DNA of 64,000 nucleotides from assembly GCA_905215695.1 (NCBI GenBank), contig CAJMQN010000001.1, positions 62,001 to 126,000 on the forward strand, read 5' to 3'. The position numbers were made by a program, and so were the translations under genes. A model generated the notes under the pieces. The model did no database searches and had not been told where the DNA came from. It worked only from the letters and a program-made list of their open reading frames with translations. This DNA comes from an uncultured bacterium. Lineage in GTDB: Bacteria; Bacillota; Clostridia; Christensenellales; HGM11417. The stretch's first letter is position 1, and every line of letters begins with the position of its first letter. Of this stretch, positions 40,394-49,212 are shown piece after piece.

Positions 40394-41524
40394 ATGACGG
40401 AAATCGTAGAGGTAAAGACCAAGGCACAGATGCGGAAGTTTGTCAACTTCCCCCTAAAGCTCTTCAAGGGCAATAAGAAGTACGTGCCTTGCTTCTATGC
40501 CGAGGAGATGGCGCTCATCCGGGAGGACAGCGTCTACAACGAGTTTTCCAAATCGACCTTCTGGCTCTGCTACAAGGACGGGAAGCTTGCGGGAAGAATC
40601 GGCGCGATCGAGCACTTCGCGCACATGGAGAAGTACGGTCAGAAGATCATGCGGTTCACGCGGTTCGACTGTATCAACGATTTTGAGGTCGCAAAGGCGC
40701 TCTTCGACACCGCGGAGAATTATGCCCGTTCCAAGGGATACGAGTACGTGCACGGTCCCTGGGGCTACACGGACATGGACAAGGAAGGCATGATGACGGA
40801 TGGGTACGAATACGAATGCACCTACGCCACGCTCTGGAACGACCCTTACTATCCCGAATTCATGGAACGATTGGGATATGAGAAGGAGTGTGAATGGATT
40901 GAGCGCAGATTGGACGCACATGCGGAACTCGACCCGAAGATTGTCAAGCTCGCCCCGCTCATCAAAAAACGGTATCAGCTCACCGACGTGACCGAAACCA
41001 AGATGACCACCAAGCAGATTGTCAAGAAATACGTGCCGCCCATCTTTGACCTTCTGAACGTCTGCTATGCCGATTTGGACGGATTCACCGATTTTTCGAC
41101 TCGGTTCCGGGACGAAGTGGTCAAATCCATCAAACTCATACTGGACAAAAAATTTATCAGCATTCTCGTCGATCCCGAGGATAACCTTGTGGGCGTGGGG
41201 GTTGCGGTGCGCGGGCTTGGAGAGGCGCTCAACAAGAGCGGCGGAAAGTTCCTGCCCTTCGGCTGGGTGCATTTTTTGAAGGCTTTGAGCTCCCGCAACC
41301 GCACGCTTGAACTCTTCTTCATCGCGGTACGCCCGGACTATCAGTCCCGTGGACTGACCTCTATCATGATGGATAAAATCATGCAGTCCATTCGCAAGGA
41401 GAAGATTGAAATCATCGAGACAAACTGCACCCTTGAGGACAACCACCCCATCAACAACCTTTGGGACAACTACCCGCACATCAAGCACAAGCGCAGAAAG
41501 TGCTTTGTCAAAAAAATTGTATAG
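40394..41524 (+). CDS. GNAT-fold acyltransferase of unknown substrate
   Basis: This 376-aa protein has an N-terminal domain with FPLKLFKGNKKYVPCFYAEE and YEYVHGPWGYTDMDKEGMMTDGYE. Its C-terminal GNAT-like segment has ELFFIAVRPDYQSRGLTSIMMDKIM (~313-337), containing the acetyl-CoA-binding RxxG/A pattern. The family is widespread in anaerobes but uncharacterised. TGTATAAT lies at 40332-40339 near the MFS stop; AGGAG is 14 nt before the ATG, an unusually long spacing. Confidence 0.75.
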   Translation: MTEIVEVKTKAQMRKFVNFPLKLFKGNKKYVPCFYAEEMALIREDSVYNEFSKSTFWLCYKDGKLAGRIGAIEHFAHMEKYGQKIMRFTRFDCINDFEVAKALFDTAENYARSKGYEYVHGPWGYTDMDKEGMMTDGYEYECTYATLWNDPYYPEFMERLGYEKECEWIERRLDAHAELDPKIVKLAPLIKKRYQLTDVTETKMTTKQIVKKYVPPIFDLLNVCYADLDGFTDFSTRFRDEVVKSIKLILDKKFISILVDPEDNLVGVGVAVRGLGEALNKSGGKFLPFGWVHFLKALSSRNRTLELFFIAVRPDYQSRGLTSIMMDKIMQSIRKEKIEIIETNCTLEDNHPINNLWDNYPHIKHKRRKCFVKKIV

Positions 41525-41561
41525 AAAAAACGCCCTGCGGTTTTCCGCAGGGCGTTTTCTA
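41525..41561. terminator. bidirectional terminator between acyltransferase and QueD-like genes
   Basis: AAAAAACGCCCTGCGG, TTTT, CCGCAGGGCGTTTTCT. Confidence 0.9.
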
Positions 41562-41568
41562 TGCTGAA

Positions 41569-42132
41569 TTATTTTTTTCTGTAGCCGCATTTGGGGCAGA
41601 CACCGTCCTTGAGCGCGATGCCGCACAGCGGGCATCTGTCGATGACGTTTTTCGTTTCGTACTCCTGTGACCCCGCATTGACGCCGCTCGTGAAGGTGAT
41701 TTTCGCGATGTTGAGCTTATCCTTTAAAAGGTCATAGACGATCTTGATCATGCCCTCGACGGTCATGGTCTCCTTGGTGACCACGAGCCGGCAGTCAGGG
41801 TAGGCGGTGGCGAGTTCGGTCTGGAAGGCGGGACCCTTCATCTTGTTGGTGGGAGCGCCGTTCTTGATACCCTGCGCCTCATACACGCCGAGAATCGCGG
41901 GGAGAAGAGGATCGTCCTTCCGCAGAATCAGCGCGTGATCGAAGTTCTTCAGGACCTCCCACGCCGTCTTTTGAATCTCGTTGCACGGAAAGACCATGTT
42001 TACGCCGGGTTCAACGGAATCCTCGACCTCAATCGTCAGGACGCCCGTGTGTCCGTGCAGATACTGCGCTTCTCCCTTGAAACCGTAAAACCTGTGTGCA
42101 TATTGCAGGTCTAATTTGGTAATGCTCCTCAT
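41569..42132 (-). CDS. QueD/PTPS-family protein with C-terminal zinc ribbon, catalytic Cys absent
   Basis: This 187-aa protein resembles 6-pyruvoyl-tetrahydropterin synthase/QueD. Zinc ligands are H13 (YAHRF), H26 and H28 (YLHGH). The NFDHALIL and TVEGMIK blocks also fit. The nucleophilic Cys normally four residues before HGH is missing; E21 lies close by, as in PTPS-III-like variants. A zinc ribbon CPLCG-N8-CPKCG is added at the C-terminus, unlike standard QueD (~120 aa). Possible role in queuosine, folate or another pterin pathway. It lies 23 nt behind the Fur-family gene and is probably co-transcribed. Confidence 0.75.
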   Translation of the reverse strand: MRSITKLDLQYAHRFYGFKGEAQYLHGHTGVLTIEVEDSVEPGVNMVFPCNEIQKTAWEVLKNFDHALILRKDDPLLPAILGVYEAQGIKNGAPTNKMKGPAFQTELATAYPDCRLVVTKETMTVEGMIKIVYDLLKDKLNIAKITFTSGVNAGSQEYETKNVIDRCPLCGIALKDGVCPKCGYRKK

Positions 42133-42155
42133 GATAGTTTCTCCTGAATATAAAT

Positions 42156-42560
42156 TTACGGGTTTTTTTGCTCCCGTATGCGCCTTTTTTTGCAGTCGGG
42201 ACAGACGCCCTTGAACATGATGTCGTGACTGCTGAACTCGAATCCGTGCGGGTCCCTGATTTTTTGTTCCAAATCCACCATATACTCCATGTCCACGTCA
42301 AAGACCCTGCCGCAGAGGGTACACCTTGCGTGATAGTGGTCGTGACAGCGGTGCTCGAATCTGTCCGCTCCGTCCGGGACCTCCACCCGCCGGATTTCCC
42401 CGCTCTCGCAGAGTTGGTTCAGGTTTCGATAGACCGTCCCCCTGCTGATATGGGGGTGCTCCCGGACGATGGCGTCATAGACTTCGTCCGCCGTGGCGTG
42501 GCAGTTCAGTTTTTTTATCGTCTCAAGGACGAGCGTGCGCTGAATGGTGTTGCGTATCAT
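42156..42560 (-). CDS. Fur-family metal- or peroxide-responsive regulator
   Basis: This 134-aa protein has an N-terminal winged helix (ATADEVYDAIVREHPHISRGTVYRNLNQLCESGEI) and the metal-binding HDHYHARCTLCGRVFDV segment, with a second Cys pair in GVCPDCKK. The second CxxC completes the structural zinc site seen in Fur and PerR. Upstream lies GTATC-N15-GATAC (about 42570-42605), a possible operator. It may control the QueD-like partner and, elsewhere, the feo operon (inference). The nearest AGGA is 15 nt from the ATG. Confidence 0.88.
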   Translation of the reverse strand: MIRNTIQRTLVLETIKKLNCHATADEVYDAIVREHPHISRGTVYRNLNQLCESGEIRRVEVPDGADRFEHRCHDHYHARCTLCGRVFDVDMEYMVDLEQKIRDPHGFEFSSHDIMFKGVCPDCKKRRIREQKNP

Positions 42561-42652
42561 TTTTTTTGATAAAATCCTAAATAGTATCTTGTCTTAATAA
42601 TATGATACGCGAAGTGGGAGAATCTGTCAAGGGATTTTTTTAAAATTTTACA

Positions 42653-42679
42653 AAAAAAGCCCGCCGAAAGGCGGGCTGA
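42653..42679 (-). terminator. terminator of the leuS-yacL operon
   Basis: AGCCCGCC-GAAA-GGCGGGCT with seven T following on the minus strand. Confidence 0.9.
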
Positions 42680-42693
42680 AAGATACCGGTTTT

Positions 42694-43743
42694 TTACTGA
42701 ATGCGGCAGAAGATGATTCTGCCCGTGTTGGTCTGTAGGGAAGTGGTGACGACGGTGTCCACTGTCTGTCCGACATACGCCTCGCCGTTTTCGACGACAA
42801 TCATCGTTCCGTCCTCTTTGAAAGCGACGCCCTGACCCTTTTGGTTGCCTGCCTTGACGACCTTTACCGTGAGCGCCTCCCCGGGCAGGCTGTCCGGCTT
42901 GATGGCGTTTGAGAGCTCGTTGAGGTTGAGAACCTTGATTTTCTTGACCTCGGCGACCTTGTGCAGATTGTTGTCCACCGTGACGACGGAGGCTTTCAGT
43001 TCCTCGGCAAGTTTGATGACCTTGGCGTCGGCGTCCATATCGCCGTATTCCCGCTCCATCACCTCGACGGGCAGGAGCTTTTGCAGGGATTTGAGCATAT
43101 CCAACCCGCGCCGTCCCCGATTGCGTTTCAAGAGGTCCTCGGAGTCCGCGATCTTGGAGAGCTCGGCAAGAACGAAGGAGGGAACGACGTAGTTGGCGGG
43201 CAGGAATCCGCTTTTGACCACCTCGACGATTCTGCCGTCGATGATGGCGGATGTGTCGAGAATGATGGTGTTGGATTCGGTGGGCTTGAGCTTAAATCGG
43301 TTGATCATGAATTCGCCCACATACTTGCGCCCGAACCGAATTCCGATGTAGCCGAGCACGAGATAGACCACCACCATGACGATGAGTTTGACCCAGTCGA
43401 TATTGATGATGACGATGGGCTGGAGAAGGAATGCAATGAGAAGTCCCGCGATGAGCCCGATACTGCTCGAGATGAGCTCGATGGAATTCCCCTTGACAAA
43501 ATAGGACTCGATGGCGTTCGCAAACCGGATAATGAGGGAGACGAGGGGAACCGAGACGAGCACGAGGAGCGCGGCGGCGACGAGCATGCACCCGATGCAG
43601 AGCAGGGAGTTGTAGGGTTCACCGAAATTGAGCACGGGAAAATATGTCAGCCCCTTGTACAGAAGGTAGCCGAAGTAGATTCCGAGCGGAATGGCGACGA
43701 GCCGGACGATTCCCTTGACAAATTTGGACAGTCGGACGTTCAA
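42694..43743 (-). CDS. yacL: PIN/TRAM-domain membrane protein YacL
   Basis: This 349-aa protein has four transmembrane segments in the first ~140 residues. A PIN-type nuclease domain follows (ILDTSAIIDGRIVEVVKSGFLP.. with DTSAIIDGR and later VTVDNNLHKVAEV, ~160-290) and a C-terminal TRAM RNA-binding domain (EALTVKVVKAGNQKGQGVAFKEDGTMIVVENG). This matches Bacillus YacL. The start is TTG 43743, with AAAGGAG 7 nt upstream. It follows leuS by 21 nt. Likely a membrane-linked RNA-binding nuclease; target unknown. Confidence 0.88.
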   Translation of the reverse strand: MNVRLSKFVKGIVRLVAIPLGIYFGYLLYKGLTYFPVLNFGEPYNSLLCIGCMLVAAALLVLVSVPLVSLIIRFANAIESYFVKGNSIELISSSIGLIAGLLIAFLLQPIVIINIDWVKLIVMVVVYLVLGYIGIRFGRKYVGEFMINRFKLKPTESNTIILDTSAIIDGRIVEVVKSGFLPANYVVPSFVLAELSKIADSEDLLKRNRGRRGLDMLKSLQKLLPVEVMEREYGDMDADAKVIKLAEELKASVVTVDNNLHKVAEVKKIKVLNLNELSNAIKPDSLPGEALTVKVVKAGNQKGQGVAFKEDGTMIVVENGEAYVGQTVDTVVTTSLQTNTGRIIFCRIQ

Positions 43744-43764
43744 AAGCGATCTCCTTTCGGTATA

Positions 43765-46242
43765 TTAGAGGACAATATTGACGATACGGTCGGGTACGAT
43801 AATGACTTTCTTGGGCGTCTTGCCCTCGAGCAATTTTTGAACCTCGGGGATAGCGAGAATCAATTCTTCTCCCTCCTTTCCCTTGATTCCGCTCGCAACG
43901 ACGAGCTTGCACTTGATTTTGCCGTTGAGCTGAACGGCGATTTCGACTTCGGATTTGACGAGCGCCCTCTCGTTGACGGAGGGCCAGCGCTGGTCGAACA
44001 CCGAATAGCCGCCGCCGATCTCCTGCCAGAGTTCCTCTGCGAAGTGCGGGGCGATAGGGGCGACGAGGAGCACGAGGTCGCGCATGCAGGCGCGCACGAG
44101 CGCGGTATTTTTCTCCTTTTCGTTGTCGTACTTGTACAGCGCGTTGACAAATTCCATGAGCCGCGCGATGGCGGTGTTGAAGGAAAAGCTCTTCATATCC
44201 GCGGTCATCGCCTTGATACAGTAGTTGCGCGCGTAGTCGAGTTCCTTTTCCGCCTTTCCGAATCCCTCTCCGTATTCGGCGTCCTTTACCTTGCGGACGT
44301 AGCGCTCCACGCGGTCCATAAATTTGGAAATCGCGTCGATGCCGTCGTCGCTCCAAGGACCGCCCTCCACGTAGGAGAATCCGAACATGAGGTACATACG
44401 GAAAGTATCCGAACCATAGACCTTGATGAAATCGTCCGGGGAGATGACGTTGCCTTTGGATTTGGACATCTTCTGTCCGTCGGGACCTAAAATGGTGCCC
44501 TGATGCACGAGGGAGAGGAAGGGTTCGTCAAAATTGAGATAGCCCATGTCCCGAAGCGCCTTGACGAAGAACCGCGCGTACAATAAGTGCATGCAGGCGT
44601 GTTCCGCACCGCCGACGTATTTGTCCACGGGCAGGATTTTGTCGATGTACTCTTTGTCGAAGGGTGCCTTGTCGTTTTTGGAATCGGGATAGCGCAGGAA
44701 ATACCAGCTTGAGCAGACGAAGGTGTCCAACGTATCGACGTCCCGTCTCGCGGGGCGTCCGCACACGGGGCAGACGGTGTTGACGAAGGATTCGCACTTG
44801 GCGAGGGGGGATTTCCCGTCCGGCTTGAACTCCACGTCGTAGGGGAGCTCCACGGGGAGCTGTTCCTCGGGCACGGGGACTTCGCCGCAGTGCTCGCAAT
44901 AGACGATGGGAATGGGTGCGCCCCAATACCGCTGTCGGGAAATCAGCCAGTCACGCAGGCGGTAGTTGATTTTGAACCCACCCGCGTTCTTTTTCTCGAG
45001 GTCGGACAAAATCCCCTTTCTCGCCTCTTCGGAGGAGAGTCCGTCAAAGTCTCCGCTCGCGACGAGTACGCCGTCCTCACAGAAGGGCAGGGCATCGGGG
45101 CGTTCGGTTTCGGGGGCGTCCGCGGGGACGCCGGGTTTCGCGATGACGCGGGTGACGGGGAGATTGTATTTTTTCGCAAACGCAAAGTCCCGCTCATCGT
45201 GCGCGGGCACGCCCATGACGGCGCCCGTGCCGTAGGAGCAGAGCACATAGTCTGCAATCCAAACGGGCACCTTCTTTCCATTGACGGGATTGATGGCGTA
45301 ACTGCCCGTAAAGCACCCTGTCTTTTCCCGGGAAGTGGACACGCGGTCGATTTCGGAAGCCTTGGCGCACTCGGCGATATAGGCGTTGACCTCGGCGGAA
45401 TGTTCGGGCGTGGTGAGCTCCGCGACGAGCGCATGCTCGGGCGCGAGTACGACATAGGAGACCCCGAAGAGGGTATCGGCGCGGGTGGTGAACACGCGGA
45501 AGGACTTTCCGTTCTCGAGCTTAAACTCGACCTCGCCGCCCACGGACTTACCGATCCAATTCTTCTGCATGAGCTTGGTCTTTTCAGGCCAATCCAACTT
45601 GTCGAGCCCGGAGAGAAGTTCCTCGGCGTACTTGGTGATGCGGAAGAACCACTGCGTCAGATTCTTGCGGACGACGGTCGTGCCGCACCGCTCGCAGGTT
45701 CCGTCCCCGAGCACCTGCTCGTTGGCGAGCACGGTGTTGCAGGAGGGGCACCAGTTGACGGGCGCCTCCTTGCGGTAGGCGAGCCCGTTTTTATAGAGCT
45801 GTAAAAACATCCACTGCGTCCACTTGTAGTAGTCCGGAGCGCAGGTCTTGACTTCGGTGTCCCAATCAAAGCTCGCGCCGATGTTTTTGAGCTGCGTCTC
45901 CATGGTCTCGATGTTCTTGAGCGTGGAGTCCTTGGGGTGAATGCCGGTCTTGATGGCGTAGTTTTCTGCGGGCAGCCCGAAGGCGTCGAACCCCACGGGA
46001 TGAAAGACGTTTTTTCCGTTCATGCGTTCAAACCGTGCATAACTGTCCGTGGGTCCGTAGTTGTACCAGTGCCCGACGTGAAGCTTTGCCCCCGAGGGAT
46101 AGGAGAACATCTCGAGGACGTACTCCTTGTCATCCAAACGGGACTTGTCGAACTTGTACAGTCCGGTCTCTTCCCATACTTTCTGCCATTTTTTTTCGTT
46201 TGCGATGCGTTCGGTTTTGACTTCGATTTTCGATAAATCCAT
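43765..46242 (-). CDS. leuS: leucine--tRNA ligase
   Basis: This 825-aa class I synthetase has the HIGH-type motif in FSYPSGAKLHVGHWYNY, a zinc-binding insertion (WCPSCNTVLANEQV..CERCG), the editing domain with FTTRADTLFGVSYVVLAPEH and KMSKS (GQKMSKSKGN) near residue 594. AAGGA precedes the ATG. An extended -10 (TGA-TATAAT) lies on the minus strand at about 46279-46284, next to two tandem 68-bp palindromic repeats. No T-box motif (AGGGTGGNACCGCG) is present. Confidence 0.97.
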   Translation of the reverse strand: MDLSKIEVKTERIANEKKWQKVWEETGLYKFDKSRLDDKEYVLEMFSYPSGAKLHVGHWYNYGPTDSYARFERMNGKNVFHPVGFDAFGLPAENYAIKTGIHPKDSTLKNIETMETQLKNIGASFDWDTEVKTCAPDYYKWTQWMFLQLYKNGLAYRKEAPVNWCPSCNTVLANEQVLGDGTCERCGTTVVRKNLTQWFFRITKYAEELLSGLDKLDWPEKTKLMQKNWIGKSVGGEVEFKLENGKSFRVFTTRADTLFGVSYVVLAPEHALVAELTTPEHSAEVNAYIAECAKASEIDRVSTSREKTGCFTGSYAINPVNGKKVPVWIADYVLCSYGTGAVMGVPAHDERDFAFAKKYNLPVTRVIAKPGVPADAPETERPDALPFCEDGVLVASGDFDGLSSEEARKGILSDLEKKNAGGFKINYRLRDWLISRQRYWGAPIPIVYCEHCGEVPVPEEQLPVELPYDVEFKPDGKSPLAKCESFVNTVCPVCGRPARRDVDTLDTFVCSSWYFLRYPDSKNDKAPFDKEYIDKILPVDKYVGGAEHACMHLLYARFFVKALRDMGYLNFDEPFLSLVHQGTILGPDGQKMSKSKGNVISPDDFIKVYGSDTFRMYLMFGFSYVEGGPWSDDGIDAISKFMDRVERYVRKVKDAEYGEGFGKAEKELDYARNYCIKAMTADMKSFSFNTAIARLMEFVNALYKYDNEKEKNTALVRACMRDLVLLVAPIAPHFAEELWQEIGGGYSVFDQRWPSVNERALVKSEVEIAVQLNGKIKCKLVVASGIKGKEGEELILAIPEVQKLLEGKTPKKVIIVPDRIVNIVL

Positions 46243-46291
46243 GTTCCAATCCTTCCGACTTTAACTTTTCTTTCAGTATTATATCATAAAT

Positions 46292-46359
46292 GATGTAATG
46301 CCCGTCGAAATGCCCTTGAGCCCTACGAGTTCAAACATTTCTCGGGAACATTATATCGT
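46292..46359. repeat. 68-bp palindromic repeat, copy 1
   Basis: It begins GATGTAATGCCCGTCGAAAT and ends CATTATATCGT. The unit is itself an imperfect inverted repeat (GATgTAATG..CCCG..GAAATG / CATTTC..CGGG..CATTAtATC), able to form a long hairpin. Confidence 0.85.
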
Positions 46360-46427
46360 GATGTAATGCCCGTCGAAATACCCTTGAGCCCTACGGGTTC
46401 AAGCATTTCTCGGGAGCATTATATCAT
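46360..46427. repeat. 68-bp palindromic repeat, copy 2
   Basis: Directly abuts copy 1 and differs at about five of 68 positions. A truncated tail (ATTATATCAT, from 46279) before copy 1 suggests an older third unit. On the minus strand each unit carries GATATAAT. Confidence 0.85.
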
Positions 46428-46505
46428 ATTCCCGCGGTTATGGGAACAAAAAAACGGCGTTTTCCATATGATACACAAGAAATATGACGATTTAGCGAGG
46501 GAAAT

Positions 46506-46814
46506 ATGAAAATCAAGTCCGAATATGTGCAGAAGATTGAAAACCGCTGTTACGAACTCCTTCTCCGGCTTCGGTATCAGCTCGAGCTTCGGCGCATCGA
46601 GCTGCCCTGCCTCAATCTCGAATTCGCGCTCAAGACCTTCAATAAGGGATATGAGGTGGATCTCCTTGCGGAGAGTGACCTCGAGATCATCTTTCTCTCC
46701 CTCATGAAAAATCTTGTCAATCTCGTCTGCCTCGAAGAGGGAGACGCAAATCTCGTTTTGCTCGATATTTACACCGCTTACCTCGATTATATTGACAAAG
46801 CGGACAAAGTTTAA
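46506..46814 (+). CDS. small hypothetical protein
   Basis: This 102-aa helical, leucine-rich soluble protein (KIENRCYELLLRLRYQLELRR..LNLEFALKTFNKGYEVDLL) matches no family I recognise. GAGGGA lies 4 nt before the ATG. The promoter of the next gene is inside its 3' end. Codon use is like that of its neighbours, so it is probably real. Confidence 0.6.
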   Translation: MKIKSEYVQKIENRCYELLLRLRYQLELRRIELPCLNLEFALKTFNKGYEVDLLAESDLEIIFLSLMKNLVNLVCLEEGDANLVLLDIYTAYLDYIDKADKV

Positions 46815-46820
46815 TATAAT
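46792..46820 (+). promoter_or_regulatory. perfect consensus promoter of the small membrane protein
   Basis: TTGACA (46792-46797), 17 bp, TATAAT (46815-46820). The -35 lies inside the upstream coding sequence. Confidence 0.9.
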
Positions 46821-46847
46821 CTCTTCAAAAACAAGGGGAGATTCTCT

Positions 46848-47129
46848 ATGCTGTCTGCGGTCTCGACCCCCGTACTTATCGGGGGCATTGCGGTATTGGT
46901 CGTGCACTTTCCTCTGCTGACCTTTGCGCTGTACAAGCTCTTTCTGCTCCGCCCGAAAAAGGCGGTATCCGTCCTCGTCAATATCCTGCTCGTCCTTCTC
47001 GTCGTCGTGGGACCCGCGGCATTTCTCGTGTGGTTTTTCGCGTCGGGAAAGGAGGAGGTCATGCGCGAGCGCTATGCGGTGAAACCCATATCTGCGGACA
47101 AGTCCGAAGGGGACGGGGAGAAGAAGTAA
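46848..47129 (+). CDS. small membrane protein with two transmembrane helices
   Basis: This 93-aa protein has two hydrophobic segments (~8-30 and ~42-65) joined by a short basic loop (LLRPKKA), so both ends lie on the same side. The tail is charged (KEEVMRERYAVKPISADKSEGDGEKK). GGGGA lies about 9 nt before the ATG. Driven by a perfect sigma-A promoter, so likely well expressed. Function unknown. Confidence 0.65.
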   Translation: MLSAVSTPVLIGGIAVLVVHFPLLTFALYKLFLLRPKKAVSVLVNILLVLLVVVGPAAFLVWFFASGKEEVMRERYAVKPISADKSEGDGEKK

Positions 47130-47234
47130 CCGGGAAGTTTACCGAGAGCATTTTTCGGTTTAAATCAAAGCTGTTGCAAAGAACTTTTTTATGGTATTCT
47201 ATTGATAACGCTTTGTTCAAGTGAGGAGAAAAGA

Positions 47235-48233
47235 ATGGGTGAGATGACCGCAAGCGAGCGCTTCGGCAATCTGGTGAAAGGGAAACCGATTGACCGGCTC
47301 CCCGTGATCGAGTGGGCGCCCTATTGGGATAAGACCGTGGAGCGTTGGCGGGGAGAGGGGCTTCCCTCGAACCTCAATGTGTGGGAGGTGCAGAGCTATT
47401 TCGGGCTTGACCGCTGTATGGAGTGGGGATATTCCCCGATTTCGGCAGAGACGCCCAAGCCCGCCTTCTACGGGGACGGAATCATCCGCAACGAGGCGGA
47501 TTACGAGCGCATTCTTCCCACGCTCTACCCTGACATCTCCATTCCCAAAGAGGACGCGGAAGCCTTCAAACGCGACCGGGAGAAGGGAGACGCCATCTGG
47601 CACTATCAGTTCCTCGGATTCTTTTGGTATCCGCGCGATCTGTTCGGTATCGAGCATCACCTCTTCAGTTTTTACGACGAGCCTGACCTCTACAAGCGCA
47701 TCTGCGCGGACTACGTCAAGTGGATCAAACGCATGATCGAAATGATAGGAAACACCTTCCGTTTCGACTATATCAATATTGCCGAGGACATGAGCTACAA
47801 CAACGGCTCCATGATTTCCAAGGAGACCTTCGACGAATTCCTCGCGCCCTCCTACCGCGAAATTTTTCCGCTGATTCAAAAGCTCGGGATTCCGGTCTTT
47901 ATCGACAGCGACGGGGACATCACGGACGCGGTGGACTGGTATGCGGGCGTGGGTGCGGACGGCATGTTCCCGCTCGAGGTGCAGGCGGGCGCGGACGTCG
48001 CGGATTATATCAAAAAACAGCCGCAGATGACCTTCTTCGGGCACTTCGACAAGATGTGCATGAAATTCGGCGAGGAGGCGATGCGAAAGGAATTCGAGCG
48101 CTTGCTCCCGAGCTGTATCGCGGGCAAGGTGATTCCGGCGGTGGACCATCAGACCCCTCCGGACGTCTCTATTGAGAACTACCGCACCTATGTGCGGCTC
48201 CTCAAAGAGTACGCAAATAAGGTGAAAAAATAA
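47235..48233 (+). CDS. uroporphyrinogen decarboxylase-fold protein (non-heme group)
   Basis: This 332-aa protein has a UroD-like TIM barrel (ASERFGNLVKGKPIDRLPVIEWAPYWD.., IAEDMSYNNGSMISKETFDEFLAPSY, PVFIDSDGDITDAVDWYAGVGADGMFPLEVQAG, FGHFDKMCMKFGEEA). Members of this subgroup are often encoded beside glycosidases and AraC regulators and are related to corrinoid methyltransferases rather than heme synthesis. ATG 47235 has GAGGAG 6 nt upstream. A convergent AraC gene follows after a terminator. Confidence 0.8.
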   Translation: MGEMTASERFGNLVKGKPIDRLPVIEWAPYWDKTVERWRGEGLPSNLNVWEVQSYFGLDRCMEWGYSPISAETPKPAFYGDGIIRNEADYERILPTLYPDISIPKEDAEAFKRDREKGDAIWHYQFLGFFWYPRDLFGIEHHLFSFYDEPDLYKRICADYVKWIKRMIEMIGNTFRFDYINIAEDMSYNNGSMISKETFDEFLAPSYREIFPLIQKLGIPVFIDSDGDITDAVDWYAGVGADGMFPLEVQAGADVADYIKKQPQMTFFGHFDKMCMKFGEEAMRKEFERLLPSCIAGKVIPAVDHQTPPDVSIENYRTYVRLLKEYANKVKK

Positions 48234-48236
48234 CCG

Positions 48237-48277
48237 AGAGCGGCGAGTCCCAAGGGACCGCCGCTCTTATTTTTTGT
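48237..48277. terminator. terminator between the UroD-like and AraC genes
   Basis: AGAGCGGCG(A)GTCCC-AA-GGGACCGCCGCTCT, then TTATTTTTT. Fourteen pairs with one bulge; overlaps the AraC stop. Confidence 0.88.
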
Positions 48278-49106
48278 GCAATTTTCCGAACTCGGAGGGG
48301 GAGAGACCGGTGTGCCTCCGAAACATATGGCTGAAGGCGGCTTCGTCCGCATAGCCGAGCGCCCGCGCGATTTCTCCGGGCGAAGACATCTTTTCCGCAA
48401 GAAGGTTTTTGGCGTGGCGTACTTTGAGTTCGGCGGTGAACGCGGAGAAACTCTTTCCCGTTTCGCGTCGAAGGAGCCGGGTGACGTATTGGCGGGAATA
48501 GCCGAGCGCTTTTGCCGCGCTGCCGAGCGAGAAATTTTCTTCGAGAAAGTGTCGGGAAAGATAAGCCGCAATCTCGCCCTGTTCCGCGCGGTTTTCCTCC
48601 GGCTCGACGAGACGGGAGAGGAGGGCGAGAAACGCGCTTTGGCAGAGCGCCGGTGACCCTCCCGCGCCGAAACGTGCGGAGAGTTCGCGGGCAAGCGCCT
48701 GCGCTTCCTCGTCCGCCTTTCCGCTCATGGGAATGCGCAGATTCAGGGGCGCGGGGTCGATATAGTCGCCGGGCGCCGCTTTGGAAAAGGGCGTTCCCCC
48801 GCCTTCCTCGCAGACAGTGAAATTCCCTTCAACCCGAAAGTGCACGAAGGTGAATCTTGTCAAAGTTTTCTGCGGGCGAACCCCCTTGTGCAAAATGCCC
48901 GGGGTCTGAATGAACCATTCGCCCGCGGGAATGCCGTACACCTTTCCCTCTTCTCGGAGAAAAAGCGCGCCCTCGTGCACGAGAAGCAGATTGAAAATGG
49001 GGAAAACCCGCTCCGGGTGCAGGACGCCCGGCGGATAGGTGAGCGTTTCGCTCGCGACGAATAGGGGCAGACTGCCCGCCTCATTGTGAATGAATTTTTT
49101 CTTCAT
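48267..49106 (-). CDS. AraC-family regulator with cupin sensor domain
   Basis: This ~279-aa protein has an N-terminal cupin (residues ~20-110, FPIFNLLLVHEGALFLREEGKVYGIPAGEWFIQTPGILHKG) and a C-terminal AraC double HTH (~185-279, SLGSAAKALGYSRQYVTRLLRRETGKSFSAF and PGEIARALGYADEAAFSHMFRRHTGLSPSEF). I used ATG 49106; a GTG at 49145 would add 13 residues, and neither start has a strong Shine-Dalgarno. It is divergent from the glycosidase gene and is its likely activator. Confidence 0.85.
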   Translation of the reverse strand: MKKKFIHNEAGSLPLFVASETLTYPPGVLHPERVFPIFNLLLVHEGALFLREEGKVYGIPAGEWFIQTPGILHKGVRPQKTLTRFTFVHFRVEGNFTVCEEGGGTPFSKAAPGDYIDPAPLNLRIPMSGKADEEAQALARELSARFGAGGSPALCQSAFLALLSRLVEPEENRAEQGEIAAYLSRHFLEENFSLGSAAKALGYSRQYVTRLLRRETGKSFSAFTAELKVRHAKNLLAEKMSSPGEIARALGYADEAAFSHMFRRHTGLSPSEFGKLHKK

Positions 49107-49168
49107 AACAGTTTCCAAACAGACAAGTTTTCGTTCCCTTTTCACAGCATGGGGGAGAGGATTCGGGG

Positions 49169-49174
49169 TATAAT
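49169..49174 (+). promoter_or_regulatory. -10 element of the glycosidase gene
   Basis: TATAAT with no proper -35 (the nearest TTCACA is 22 bp away), consistent with AraC-type activation. Confidence 0.5.
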
Positions 49175-49212
49175 AGAGGAGAACCGGGGAAGCCCGGAGA
49201 GGAGGCGGAAAT

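Noticed and set aside
46243..46430. T-box riboswitch upstream of leuS
   Set aside because: The repeats form hairpins, but no T-box sequence, specifier loop or antiterminator is present, and serS and cysS also lack one.
47205..47225. cre (CcpA) site in TTGATAACGCTTTG before the UroD-like gene
   Set aside because: At least three mismatches from the cre consensus and only partly palindromic.
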